A stretch of DNA of 64,000 nucleotides from Paenibacillus sp. J31TS4 (GTDB lineage: Bacteria; Bacillota; Bacilli; Paenibacillales; NBRC-103111), in contig NZ_BOSI01000004.1 of assembly GCF_018403265.1 (NCBI RefSeq), positions 1 through 64,000 on the forward strand. Reading direction: 5' to 3'. The notes below the pieces were generated by a model, which had not been told where the DNA came from, did no database searches, and worked only from the letters and a program-made list of their open reading frames with translations. Below are positions 35,511 through 43,555 of this stretch, piece after piece; within the stretch, counting starts at the first letter, position 1, and each line of letters starts with the position of its first letter. The translations under genes and the position numbers were made by a program.

Positions 35511-37264
35511 GAGGACGCGCCTCCTTTCAGCACAAGCGACTCCAGCTGCTGCCGCTCGTACATCTCCGCGTAACGGCCGCCGAGCTCCAGCAGCTCACGG
35601 TGCGTGCCGCGCTCGACGAGCCGCCCGTCCTCCAGCACGAGGATGACGTCGGCGTGCTCCACCGCGCTGAGCCGGTGCGCGGAGATCAGCGTCGTGCAGC
35701 CGGTCCGCCCGGCCCGCAGCGCGTCCAGTATCGCCTGCTCCGTCCGCGCGTCCACCGCGGACAGCGCGTCGTCGAGCAGCAGGAACGCCGGCTGCTGTAG
35801 CAGCGCGCGGGCGATCGACAGCCGCTGCTTCTGCCCGCCGGAGAGCGTCACGCCCCGCTCGCCGACGACCGTGTCGTAGCCGTCGGGGAAGCGGACGATG
35901 TCCTCGTGCACCTCTGCCGCCCGCGCGGCGGCTTCGATCTCTGCCCGGCTCGCCTCCGCCCGGCCGAACGCGATGTTCTCGGCCACCGTCGCCGAGAACA
36001 GAACATGCTCCTGCGGCACGTAGCCGATCGCACCCCGCAGCGCATCCAGCGTGTAGCCGTCGAGCGGCCGGCCCCCGATCGCGAGCAGGCCGTCCGCGCC
36101 CTCGAACTCGCGCAGGAAGAGCCGCAGCAGCGTCGACTTGCCGCTGCCGAGCCGGCCGACGACGCCAAGCGTCTGCCCCGGCTCCAGCCGGAAGCGGACG
36201 TTCTGCAGTGCCGGCTGCGGCTGGCCCGGATACGTGAACGAGCGCAGGTCCACCTCGACGGCTCCGCGCGGCGCTTCGTGGGCTGCACCCGGCCGGTCCT
36301 GCACGTCCGGCCGCGTCTGCAGCAGCTCGTTGATCCGGCCGTACGAAGCCCGGCCCCGCTCCACGATGTTGAAGAGGAACCCGATGGCCAGCATAGGCCA
36401 GATTAGGCTGCCAAGATAGATCGTGAATTGGGTCAGTCCCCCGATCGTCAGCTCTTCGTCCACGACCAGTTTGGCCCCGTAGGCGATCGCCAGGAAGAAG
36501 GACAGCCCGACGATCAGGGAGATCGTCGGATCGAACAGGGCGTCCACACGCGCCACAGCCATGTTCGCATCAGCCGTCCGGGCGGACAGCTTGCGGAACT
36601 CTTCCTTCTCCGCCTCCTGCTGCCCGAACGCCTTGATGACGCGCATGCCCGTCATCGTCTCCTGCACCTTGTCGTTCAGTCCCGAGAACGCCGCCTGGGC
36701 GTCCCGGAACCGGACGTGGAGCAGATTGCCGTAATAGCTGGTCGACCAGGCGATGAACGGCATCGGCAGGAGGGCGACCAGCGTCAGCTTCCAGCTGATC
36801 GCCGACGCCATCGCCGCCACCACCGTCAGCCCCATGACGAGAGAGTCGACCAGCGTCAGCACGCCCTCGCCCGCCGTCAGCTCGACGGCCTGAATGTCGT
36901 TTGTCGCGCGCGCCATCAGATCGCCCGTCCGGTGCCGCTGGTAGAACACAGGCGACTGCCGGGTCAGCGTGGCGTACAACCGGCCTCTCAGCACCTGGCT
37001 GAGCCGGGCCGCTGCTCCGTACAGCAGAACGCGCCACACGTAGCGAAGCACGTACATGATGAGTCCGCAGCCGGCGAGCAGCAGCAGGTTCCGCGTCAGT
37101 GCGCCCGCCGTCAGCGTGCCGTCCACGATTCCGTCCACCATAACCCCGATCAGATAGGGAGGAACGAGAAGGAGCAGACTGACGAGCACGAGCGTCGCGA
37201 CTCCCCAGAGATAGCGCTTCGCCTCCATACGAAAAAACCACAACAAATCCGCGAATACCTTCAT
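35507..37264 (-). CDS. ABC exporter half-transporter, subunit with degenerate Walker B
   Basis: 585 aa. Six membrane helices, then Walker A GRLGSGKST, canonical signature LSGGQKQR, and Walker B LLLDDALSAVD where Asp replaces the catalytic Glu. Pairing with the downstream subunit (normal Glu but deviant signature) gives one consensus and one degenerate ATP site, the hallmark of heterodimeric type IV exporters. ATG at 37264. Substrate not predictable; no adjacent regulator. Confidence 0.93.
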   Translation of the reverse strand: MKVFADLLWFFRMEAKRYLWGVATLVLVSLLLLVPPYLIGVMVDGIVDGTLTAGALTRNLLLLAGCGLIMYVLRYVWRVLLYGAAARLSQVLRGRLYATLTRQSPVFYQRHRTGDLMARATNDIQAVELTAGEGVLTLVDSLVMGLTVVAAMASAISWKLTLVALLPMPFIAWSTSYYGNLLHVRFRDAQAAFSGLNDKVQETMTGMRVIKAFGQQEAEKEEFRKLSARTADANMAVARVDALFDPTISLIVGLSFFLAIAYGAKLVVDEELTIGGLTQFTIYLGSLIWPMLAIGFLFNIVERGRASYGRINELLQTRPDVQDRPGAAHEAPRGAVEVDLRSFTYPGQPQPALQNVRFRLEPGQTLGVVGRLGSGKSTLLRLFLREFEGADGLLAIGGRPLDGYTLDALRGAIGYVPQEHVLFSATVAENIAFGRAEASRAEIEAAARAAEVHEDIVRFPDGYDTVVGERGVTLSGGQKQRLSIARALLQQPAFLLLDDALSAVDARTEQAILDALRAGRTGCTTLISAHRLSAVEHADVILVLEDGRLVERGTHRELLELGGRYAEMYERQQLESLVLKGGASS

Positions 37265-37321
37265 GCCTCCCGCTTCCCTCCCGGGCCTGTCCCCTCGCCT
37301 CCGGCGCGGGGCAGCGGCCCT

Positions 37322-37789
37322 CTATCTCCCATCCAGCTCCAGCGAATAGACGAGCCAGCTGCCCGCACGGCCCCCCATCCGGTCATAGAACCGCTGAGCC
37401 GCCGTGTTCTCCCGGTCCGTCTCCCAGCTCATCGAAGCATAGCCCTGCTCCGCCGCGTAAGCGGCACAAGCCTCGAACAGCCCTTGTCCGAGCCCGCGGC
37501 CGCGCTCTTCTTCCGCTACGTACAAATCGTTCAGCACGGCAACCGGCCTCGCGCGCAGCGTGCTGTACGAGCCATACAGTGTCGCAAAGCCAACCAGCGT
37601 CCCCTCCCGCTCCGCCACGAACTGGCAGCCGATGCTTCCCTCGGCCAGCCGGTCCTGCAGCAGCGCCAGGTCGCGATCCGCCGGAGGCTCGCAGCCGTAA
37701 AAGCCTACAATATAAGCAAGCAATAAAGAAGCCAGCTGCTCCCGGTCGCCGGCTTCCGCTTTTCGAATCGTCGCCTTCATGAATGTCAT
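37322..37789 (-). CDS. GNAT family N-acetyltransferase
   Basis: 155 aa with GNAT motif A (LYVAEEERGRGLGQGLFEACAAYA) and motif B (QGYASMSWETDRENTAAQRFYDRMG). The acceptor substrate is unknown. It lies 57 nt upstream of the ABC exporter genes on the same strand and may be in their transcript. Start ATG at 37789 or the internal ATG three codons on. Confidence 0.85.
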   Translation of the reverse strand: MTFMKATIRKAEAGDREQLASLLLAYIVGFYGCEPPADRDLALLQDRLAEGSIGCQFVAEREGTLVGFATLYGSYSTLRARPVAVLNDLYVAEEERGRGLGQGLFEACAAYAAEQGYASMSWETDRENTAAQRFYDRMGGRAGSWLVYSLELDGR

Positions 37790-38002
37790 CCTCTCCTCTC
37801 GCAGTTGGGCTTCATTTTAGCGGATTTCCCCCGTTTCCTCCATTCCTTTTTTTCTTATATAGATCTGTTCTTGTTCCGCATGGGATGTCAGAAAAGGAGC
37901 AGGCAGAATGGCGGAAAAATAGCGATGGAAATAGGACATAGGGTGACTTAATTTACGTCTATACTGGGTGTTAGATCAATAGATCACAAAAGGAGACTCC
38001 TT

Positions 38003-38557
38003 ATGAACCGAAAAATTCGTTTGGATTTGGCAGTCACGTTAGACGGGTATATTGAGGGAACGAATGGGGAAGTCGATTGGTGCATCATGGATGCCGAGAT
38101 GGGATTTGTGGATTTCTTACATGAAATCGATACGATTCTGTACGGAAGAAAGAGCTATGAACAGTGGGGACAATACACTCCCGAACCGGACCAATCGGCT
38201 GCGGAAAAAGAACTATGGGAGCTCGTGCACAGCAAAGAGAAATACGTATTTTCTCGGACACAGAAAGGGACGGATGAGAAAGCCGTCTTCCTCAACGACC
38301 ATCTTGTAGAAGCAGTAAAGGAATTAAAGCAGAAGCCCGGCAAAGATATCTGGCTGTATGGCGGAGCGAATCTTATTACAACCTTTATCCAGTTAGGGCT
38401 TGTCGACGAATTCCGATTGTCGGTCCATCCTGTTGTTTTAGGAGAAGGAAAGCCGCTCTTTCTCGATATCAAACAGAGGCTGAATTTGAAACTGGTGACG
38501 TCAAAAACGTTCTCCTCCGGTGTGGTGCAGCTAATCTATCATTGGGATGGGAACTAA
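38003..38557 (+). CDS. RibD C-terminal / dihydrofolate reductase-like protein
   Basis: 184 aa of the YyaP/YwjB type: LDLAVTLDGYIEG at the N-terminus, TILYGRKSYEQW, WLYGGANLITTFIQLGLVDEFRLSVHPVVLGEG at the NADPH-binding end. Probably an NADPH-dependent reductase of unknown substrate. Codon use and composition are clearly lower in GC than the surrounding genes (AAA, GAA, TTA codons frequent), suggesting recent acquisition. ATG at 38003 with AAAGGAG upstream. Confidence 0.85.
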   Translation: MNRKIRLDLAVTLDGYIEGTNGEVDWCIMDAEMGFVDFLHEIDTILYGRKSYEQWGQYTPEPDQSAAEKELWELVHSKEKYVFSRTQKGTDEKAVFLNDHLVEAVKELKQKPGKDIWLYGGANLITTFIQLGLVDEFRLSVHPVVLGEGKPLFLDIKQRLNLKLVTSKTFSSGVVQLIYHWDGN

Positions 38558-38584
38558 GGCTAGGAATGGGTATTGGTTAGCTTC

Positions 38585-38624
38585 AAAAAAACGACGCCCT
38601 CCCGCACAAGGCAGGAGGGCGTCT
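38585..38624. terminator. Terminator between the RibD-like gene and the sortase gene
   Basis: GACGCCCTCC-CGCACAAGGCA-GGAGGGCGTC stem with AAAAAAA on the left (a T-run for the minus-strand sortase transcript). Confidence 0.85.
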
Positions 38625-38629
38625 TCGTG

Positions 38630-39307
38630 TCAGAGGCTCTCCCGGACGGCTGTCAGCAGATACCGGTCCGGTGCGGAGCCAATGAACGAGAACGGATAGC
38701 AGGTAATGAGCGTCAAAACCTCTTCTCCCCCTCGCTCCAAAAGCAGCGTATCCGTCCCTTTGACGATCCTCGCTCCCCGGACGATGTACCGGTAGACCCC
38801 ATCCCGGGTCTCCAGCTCGATCGCATCGCCCGGCTTAAGCTCACCGAGCCGCCGGAAGACGGTATCCCGGTGTCCGGCCAGAACGAGATTCCCGGTCTCC
38901 CCGGGCAGCGCACTGCCGATGTAATGGCCAGCCCCCCGCTTGAGCTCCGCATCGCCCGTTCCCTCGACGACCGGAAGCACCCGGTCCAGCTTGGGAACCG
39001 CCAGCTTGCCGACGAGGTCGCCCGAACGGTAGGCGGGCTTCGTCAGGACGGACGCTCCCGCCTGTGGGGAAGGGTTCGAGCCTGGCGATGCGGCCGGTCC
39101 GAAGAGGCTATCGGGCAGCGGCGGGTCGGCATGCCCGGCTTCCGGCGCGCCGGCTCCGGCTGCGTCCCTGCCGTTGTCCCAGGCGCGCAGGGCGCGCTCC
39201 GCCTCGCGCGGTGCCTCCCAGATGCGGTAGCCCGAATACAGGCATACGACAAGGGCCGCCGCGAAGACGGTACCCAGCGCTGCATAAGCGAACGGTACTT
39301 TCTTCAT
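38630..39307 (-). CDS. Class D sortase
   Basis: 225 aa. One N-terminal membrane anchor (FAYAALGTVFAAALVVCLYSGY), a low-complexity linker, and a sortase domain with catalytic His146 (LAGHRDT), Cys203 (LTLITCYPF) and Arg215 (APDRYLL). The LITCYPF and LAGHRDTVFRRLGEL motifs fit class D. It should attach the adjacent surface protein, whose stop is only 14 nt upstream, to the wall. ATG at 39307 after AAAGGAG. Last gene of the sinI unit, closed by a terminator. Confidence 0.92.
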   Translation of the reverse strand: MKKVPFAYAALGTVFAAALVVCLYSGYRIWEAPREAERALRAWDNGRDAAGAGAPEAGHADPPLPDSLFGPAASPGSNPSPQAGASVLTKPAYRSGDLVGKLAVPKLDRVLPVVEGTGDAELKRGAGHYIGSALPGETGNLVLAGHRDTVFRRLGELKPGDAIELETRDGVYRYIVRGARIVKGTDTLLLERGGEEVLTLITCYPFSFIGSAPDRYLLTAVRESL

Positions 39308-39321
39308 GGCAGCCCTCTCCT

Positions 39322-40422
39322 TTACTGCTCCCGCTTTCTTCTCCATCTCCACATCGCGTACCCGGTCAGCCCCATTACCGCTAGGCTAGCCGTCAGCCAG
39401 TTGTACCAAGGATTGGCCGTATCCGGCATGATCAGCACCGCGGTCCCCGTTCCTCCCGAGGGAGGTGCCGGCGGCTTCTGGGGACTATCCGGCGGTACGG
39501 CGGACGGCGATGCAGCCGTCGCGGTCGGTGCCGGAGAGACGCTCGGCGATGTCGACGGGCCTGCCGATGCGGTGGGTGCCGGCGTCGGCTTCCCACTGCC
39601 GCCGGGGGTCGACGTCGGCTTGCCGGTGACGGCAGGCGTCGGCGATGCCGAAGGCGAGCTGCTCGCGCTCGGCTGGAGGGACGGCTTCGGCGAACCGGTC
39701 GGCGTCAGCGTGGTCGGCGACGGCGTCGGCTCCTCATTGTCCGTCACGGTGGATGGCGTCGGGGTCGGCGCTACCGTCCCGCTCGGCGACGGCTTAGGCG
39801 TTACCGTCCCGCTCGGCGTCGGCGATACCGTCCCACTTGGCGTTGGCGAAGGCGTCGCCGTCCCGCCCGGCGTCGGCGTTACCGTCCCACTCGGCGTTGG
39901 CGAAGGCGTCGCCGTCCCGCTTGGCGTCGGCGTTCCCGGGCCGCCCCCCGGATCGTGGGAGGCGACGAAGGCGAACGCGGCGGTGACCGCCTTGCCCTGA
40001 AACTCGTTGCCGGCCTCAAGCGGGAAGCCTGCAGTGAACGTCAGCTGCTGGCGCCCGCTCGCATCAAGGCTGCCCAGCGTCCGGTTCACCGCATCCTTCA
40101 TCGGGCCGTCGTACAGGACGCCCGCTCCGCTCTCAACCCGCAGCGTCAGCAGATCGTAGAGCCCGCGGTCCCCCTCCGTATAAGAGGAGGTCAGCTCGTA
40201 CTGGAAGGGAACCCCTCCCGTATTGTTGACCGTCAGTACATTGGAGACCGAGTCGCCCGGCCCCCAGTTCGAAATCTGCAGCAGCCGGCTGACCGGATCC
40301 GTCGTGATCTTCAGATTGACAGTTTCGGCTTTGGCCCGGTTGATATGGCCGCCCAGCTGCCAGACCAGCAGCATACAATAAAACACCAGCATCACTCGCC
40401 AAAACGGCGTCTTCCGTTTCAT
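39322..40422 (-). CDS. TasA/camelysin-like surface protein with C-terminal sorting signal
   Basis: 366 aa. Signal peptide ending AKA (residues 30-32), then a TasA-like domain to about residue 160: [18 protein letters not shown] and the closing [20 protein letters not shown] resemble the PGDS...N.G and LEAG...FQG motifs of B. subtilis TasA. Next come about 165 residues of Pro/Thr/Ser repeats (stalk), then MPDTA (332-336), a hydrophobic stretch and RWRRKREQ: a variant LPXTA-type sorting signal fitting the downstream class D sortase. TasA homology is by pattern; fibre formation is inference. Confidence 0.8.
   Translation of the reverse strand: MKRKTPFWRVMLVFYCMLLVWQLGGHINRAKAETVNLKITTDPVSRLLQISNWGPGDSVSNVLTVNNTGGVPFQYELTSSYTEGDRGLYDLLTLRVESGAGVLYDGPMKDAVNRTLGSLDASGRQQLTFTAGFPLEAGNEFQGKAVTAAFAFVASHDPGGGPGTPTPSGTATPSPTPSGTVTPTPGGTATPSPTPSGTVSPTPSGTVTPKPSPSGTVAPTPTPSTVTDNEEPTPSPTTLTPTGSPKPSLQPSASSSPSASPTPAVTGKPTSTPGGSGKPTPAPTASAGPSTSPSVSPAPTATAASPSAVPPDSPQKPPAPPSGGTGTAVLIMPDTANPWYNWLTASLAVMGLTGYAMWRWRRKREQ
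39745..39940 (-). repeat. Imperfect repeats encoding the Pro/Thr/Ser stalk
   Basis: Recurring units encode PSGTVTPTP- and GTATPSPTP-type blocks; at DNA level CCGTCCC(G/A)CTCGGCGT recurs on the plus strand. Length variation between strains is likely here. Confidence 0.7.
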
Positions 40423-40449
40423 GGCTTCGGCTTCACCCTTTGCACCATA

Positions 40450-40650
40450 TTAACGGGCTCCCAGCGTCCGCTCTCGTTCCCTACACTCATGTTCTTCCAC
40501 CGGCCTCCCGCCATCCCGCCCCTGCGCGGAGCGGATCAAAAACGCTCGTACTTCCTGTACCGTCAATCCCATTTTCTTTGCTGCAAGCAGCAAGCTCACC
40601 CACTCAGCATCGACGGATACGCTCTCCTCGGCGCGGACTCCTTGTCTCAA
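40450..40650 (-). CDS. sinI: SinI-like antirepressor
   Basis: 66 aa. Residues VDAEWVSLLLAAKKMGLTVQEVRAFL match the SinI helical hairpin of B. subtilis (LDQEWVELMVEAKEANISPEEIRKYL), which binds SinR and removes it from DNA. The C-terminal 25 residues are charged and not conserved. I chose TTG at 40650 because AGGAGG lies 8 nt upstream; an ATG at 40674 has a poorly spaced site. It is 27 nt upstream of the TasA-like gene on the same strand, so it heads that operon. Confidence 0.85.
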   Translation of the reverse strand: MRQGVRAEESVSVDAEWVSLLLAAKKMGLTVQEVRAFLIRSAQGRDGGRPVEEHECRERERTLGAR

Positions 40651-41012
40651 GACCGATTCCTCCTGCGGTTTCATAGTCTCCGCTTTGTCAGGCAGTCCGG
40701 CTGTCCTAGTCTCTTGTACCTTAGACCCGTGACTTTGAGCCCCTGCTTTTCAGACAGGTTTTCCTTTGTTCTGGATAGGCGGCACAGTTTTCCGTGACAA
40801 CGGTGCGTCTACGGACACCATTTTAACGGAACACTGGGGAAAAGTTTGTCAGAACTTCTGGGTAATGGAAACTTTTGTCAATCAAATTTCTACATAGTTC
40901 GCGCCTTGGCGGAGTGGAAACCCGAACCCGCCGGGTCCCAAACCTTATATTTCTTTCGCGCTTTGTCTGGTATAATGGCTTCACTAGAACCTACAAAAGA
41001 GGACGAGTGCCG
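40651..41012. promoter_or_regulatory. Divergent sinI / sinR control region
   Basis: About 360 nt between divergent genes. An extended -10 (TGGTATAAT, hexamer 40971-40976) lies about 37 nt before the sinR start. GTTCT pentamers, the core of the B. subtilis SinR operator GTTCTYT, occur at 40768-40772 (plus) and 40851-40855 and 40986-40990 (minus); only the core matches. TTGTCA variants of the 0A box at 40848 and 40876 are weak. Operator assignment is tentative. Confidence 0.4.
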
Positions 41013-41348
41013 GTGATTGGAAACCGTATCCATCTGCTTCGCAAAGAAAAAGGCTTCACCCTGACCGAGTTGGCTGAGCAGGCGCAAGTGGCGAAATCTT
41101 ACTTGAGCAATGTCGAAAGAGGCGTTCAGTCCAATCCCTCGATTCAATTCGTCGAAAAAATCGCAGCCGCCCTCCAGGTTCCTCTGGACGCCATCCTGAC
41201 CGGAACCGCCGCCGAGGAAGAGCTCGATCCCGAATGGCAGGAGCTCGTTCACGAAGCAATGGCTTCGGGGATCAGCAAGGAGCAGTTCCGCGAATTCCTC
41301 GCTTTCAATAAGTGGAGGCTCGATCAAACCAAGGAAACGGGCGACTAA
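41013..41348 (+). CDS. sinR: Biofilm master repressor SinR
   Basis: 111 aa, the same length as B. subtilis SinR. N-terminal HTH (IGNRIHLLRKEKGFTLTELAEQAQVAKSYLSNVERG...NPSIQFVEKIAAAL) and C-terminal SinI-binding/tetramer domain (LDPEWQELVHEAMASGISKEQFREFLAFNKWR) both match closely. SinR represses matrix genes until SinI disables it. Start GTG at 41013 after AAAGAGGA; the frame is open upstream without a ribosome site. Divergent from sinI, unlike the B. subtilis sinI-sinR tandem. Confidence 0.93.
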   Translation: MIGNRIHLLRKEKGFTLTELAEQAQVAKSYLSNVERGVQSNPSIQFVEKIAAALQVPLDAILTGTAAEEELDPEWQELVHEAMASGISKEQFREFLAFNKWRLDQTKETGD

Positions 41349-41612
41349 CGCTGGTGCTCCCGGGAAGCAGAGGCAATGGCGCATGTGGTTGACCAACGCC
41401 ATTGTGACGGCCGTGCACTTCACGCCGGGAGCTTCGCGCGGGAGACGCCGGGCCGGCCTATGTAACGAGTGGGTTCCCTTATCGAGTGGTGCCGCTCCCT
41501 CCTTCCGATTCCGAGAATAGCCCCTTCTTTTATATGCGCTACATTTCGCCGATTTGCCAGTTTGCGCGGGCGGACGCCCTGTTTTTGTTGCCGCTCGTCC
41601 AGCCCGGATCGC
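41349..41612. other. Intergenic region after sinR
   Basis: About 260 nt. It contains a CAATGGCG/CGCCATTG inverted pair (about 41372-41404) without a T-run. Open frames here have no ribosome sites. I see no gene. Confidence 0.5.
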
Positions 41613-41669
41613 AAAAAAAGCTTCCCCGGAACACCCGTCTATAGGCGGGACTCCGGAGAAGCTTTTTTT
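41613..41669. terminator. Long bidirectional terminator
   Basis: AAAAAAAGCTTC(C/T)CCGGA...CGGG/CCCG...TCCGGAGAAGCTTTTTTT: long, slightly imperfect stem serving sinR (plus) and the DUF350 operon (minus). Confidence 0.85.
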
Positions 41670-41716
41670 GGTATGTTGCCATCATCTGCCGAAGGCCGGC
41701 TCCAGCGCACTGCTCC

Positions 41717-42154
41717 TTAGTAGCTGATCAGCGCCGCCATGAGCAGGCCCGACGCCAGGCTCACCCGGGACGTGAAGATACCGACGGAGACGTTCCCCTT
41801 CGGAATCTCCTTGACGACGCTGAACGGGGTTACCCATTCGAAGATATAGAAGATCAGCACTTGGAATACAATGCCGAGGACGCCCCACAGCAGCAGATCC
41901 CCGATGCCGAGCGAGTGATAGACCGCGGACGCCAGCACGAGCGCATGCCCGATCATTTTGCCTCCGAGGTCGTGAGCCGCCGCCTTGGCCGCGTTGAGCT
42001 TGGCCGGGTCGCTGGTTACGGTCGCTTCCTTGATCAGCTTGTATTCGTTGTACGGCGTGGTAAGCATGAAGACGAACATGCCGAGCGCAAGCATCGGCAC
42101 GGTCACGCCGAGATACAGCAGGAAATTCATAATTGCATCCCATTGGGTCAGCAT
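41717..42154 (-). CDS. DUF350 family membrane protein (YjfL-like)
   Basis: 145 aa with four membrane segments, the DUF350 pattern (FLLYLGVTVPMLALGMFVFML, GHALVLASAVYHSLGIGDLLLWG, VGIFTSRVSLASGLLMAALIS). In E. coli the relative YjfL is encoded with YjfM and the ATP-grasp protein YjfC; the same partners lie upstream here. Proposed role in envelope stress; mechanism unknown. ATG 42154 with AGGAGG nine bases upstream. Last gene of the operon. Confidence 0.85.
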   Translation of the reverse strand: MLTQWDAIMNFLLYLGVTVPMLALGMFVFMLTTPYNEYKLIKEATVTSDPAKLNAAKAAAHDLGGKMIGHALVLASAVYHSLGIGDLLLWGVLGIVFQVLIFYIFEWVTPFSVVKEIPKGNVSVGIFTSRVSLASGLLMAALISY

Positions 42155-42255
42155 ATGGGGTGGCCTCCTCTATCGCCATAAAATAACTGCTTGCTTGTTG
42201 CCCTTAAACCGCCTCTTCCTGCAGGACGGCGTGCAGGCGCGCCGCCCCCTCGCGG

Positions 42256-43518
42256 TCATGGCTTGATTGCCACGGGAAGATAATAGGACAGATTCCCGGT
42301 AATACGTCCGCCGACGCGGGCAAGAATGGCCGACGGGACGCCGCCGATGCAGAAGGTGCCGAGCAACAGATGGCCGGAGTAGCGCCCCTGCAGCGTCTCG
42401 ACCTCGGTCTCGGGCAGCTCGGCCAGCTGCTGGTACACCATCGGCTGATCCCAGTAGAGCGGCTCCTCGTCCCTCGCGAGCACCTCGCCCGCGGGCCCGA
42501 TCAACGTGACGCCTCCACCCTCGCGCCCCCATACCGGCTTGCGGACGTAGGCGCGTCCGGTTCCCTCGAAGCGGTTCTCCAGATAGGTCGGCAGCATGTA
42601 ACGGGCGATCGCCTCGTGCTCCTCCTCCGTGAAGAACTCTCCCTCCTCGTGCAGCGTCCAGATGAGCGCCTGCATCGCCTTGGTTTGGGCGAGGAATGCT
42701 TCCGGCGGATTAAGCACCGCGACGCGGCCGTCCGCGATCAGCTCCAGCACATGCTCGCCGGTCGGGTATCCGTCGGTGTCCCGGTCCTCGGCGAGCTTCT
42801 CGAGAGCATGCAGCCGGTACAGCAGGCCGACGGGCCGGTGCTCTCCCTGCTCCAGTACATGCAGCCGATCCTCGTATACCCGCAGCGCCTCGAGCGGAGC
42901 GAAGGATCCGCTGAGGCCGGATTGGGCGAGCAGATACCGGGTCGTCCCCACGTCCTCCTCGTGCCAGCCGAGCGCACTGAAGATGATCTCGCCGTCCGGC
43001 AGCCCCTGCTCGGCATACAGCGCGGCCGCCGCTCCGAACGCCTCCCGGAAGTGGCGGCTCATTCCCTCGTTCGGGTCGGTGAGCCCGTCATGCCGGCAGA
43101 TGCGGCCATTCACATGATACGCCTCGACGATCCCCGTCGGCGTGTCGCTGTTGAATTCGAGCATCCTGACCCCGTCCGCCGTCAGCGCAAAGTCGAAGCG
43201 CCCCACAACGGTAGGAATGCCGCGCCCGCCCAGCACGGACAGGCGAACGGCCCGCCAGGCGGCGCGCGGGACGCCCAGCTCCCCGAGCAGCTCCTCCGGC
43301 GCTTGCCGCACGACGGCGATTGCCCTGGCGTAGATCCGGCTCAGCCGCTCGGCCGCCGTCCGCAGCTCGGCGACGGTCTCTTCGGCCAGCGGATAGACAT
43401 CCGCCAGCGCGTATTCCTGCCCGTACATGCAATCCCAGGTGAAAACTCCTTCCGCGCGAAGCGGCCCATACAGCGCTTCTCTCCTGCGGGCATAGGACGA
43501 ATTCTCTTCCTTCCTCAA
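42256..43518 (-). CDS. Glutathionylspermidine synthase-like ATP-grasp ligase (YjfC/YgiC family)
   Basis: 420 aa. C-terminal domain of the glutathionylspermidine synthase family: RMLEFNSDTPTGIVEAYHVNG, YLENRFEGTGRAYVRKPVWGREGGGV (ATP-grasp core) and LLLGTFCIGGVPSAILARVGG. There is no amidase domain, as in YjfC/YgiC. ATP-grasp relatives join amines to carboxylates; the true substrate is unknown. TTG at 43518, seven bases after GGAGG; longer frames have no ribosome site. Confidence 0.88.
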   Translation of the reverse strand: MRKEENSSYARRREALYGPLRAEGVFTWDCMYGQEYALADVYPLAEETVAELRTAAERLSRIYARAIAVVRQAPEELLGELGVPRAAWRAVRLSVLGGRGIPTVVGRFDFALTADGVRMLEFNSDTPTGIVEAYHVNGRICRHDGLTDPNEGMSRHFREAFGAAAALYAEQGLPDGEIIFSALGWHEEDVGTTRYLLAQSGLSGSFAPLEALRVYEDRLHVLEQGEHRPVGLLYRLHALEKLAEDRDTDGYPTGEHVLELIADGRVAVLNPPEAFLAQTKAMQALIWTLHEEGEFFTEEEHEAIARYMLPTYLENRFEGTGRAYVRKPVWGREGGGVTLIGPAGEVLARDEEPLYWDQPMVYQQLAELPETEVETLQGRYSGHLLLGTFCIGGVPSAILARVGGRITGNLSYYLPVAIKP

Positions 43519-43555
43519 TGGTCTTCCTCCCCTCCCCAAGCCGCTTGCGGGGCCG

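Noticed and set aside
39745-39940. CRISPR-like array
   Set aside because: The repeats are in-frame codons of the Pro/Thr/Ser stalk, with no uniform repeat-spacer lengths.
41469-41720. Small plus-strand gene after sinR
   Set aside because: No ribosome site, and it runs through the terminator hairpin.
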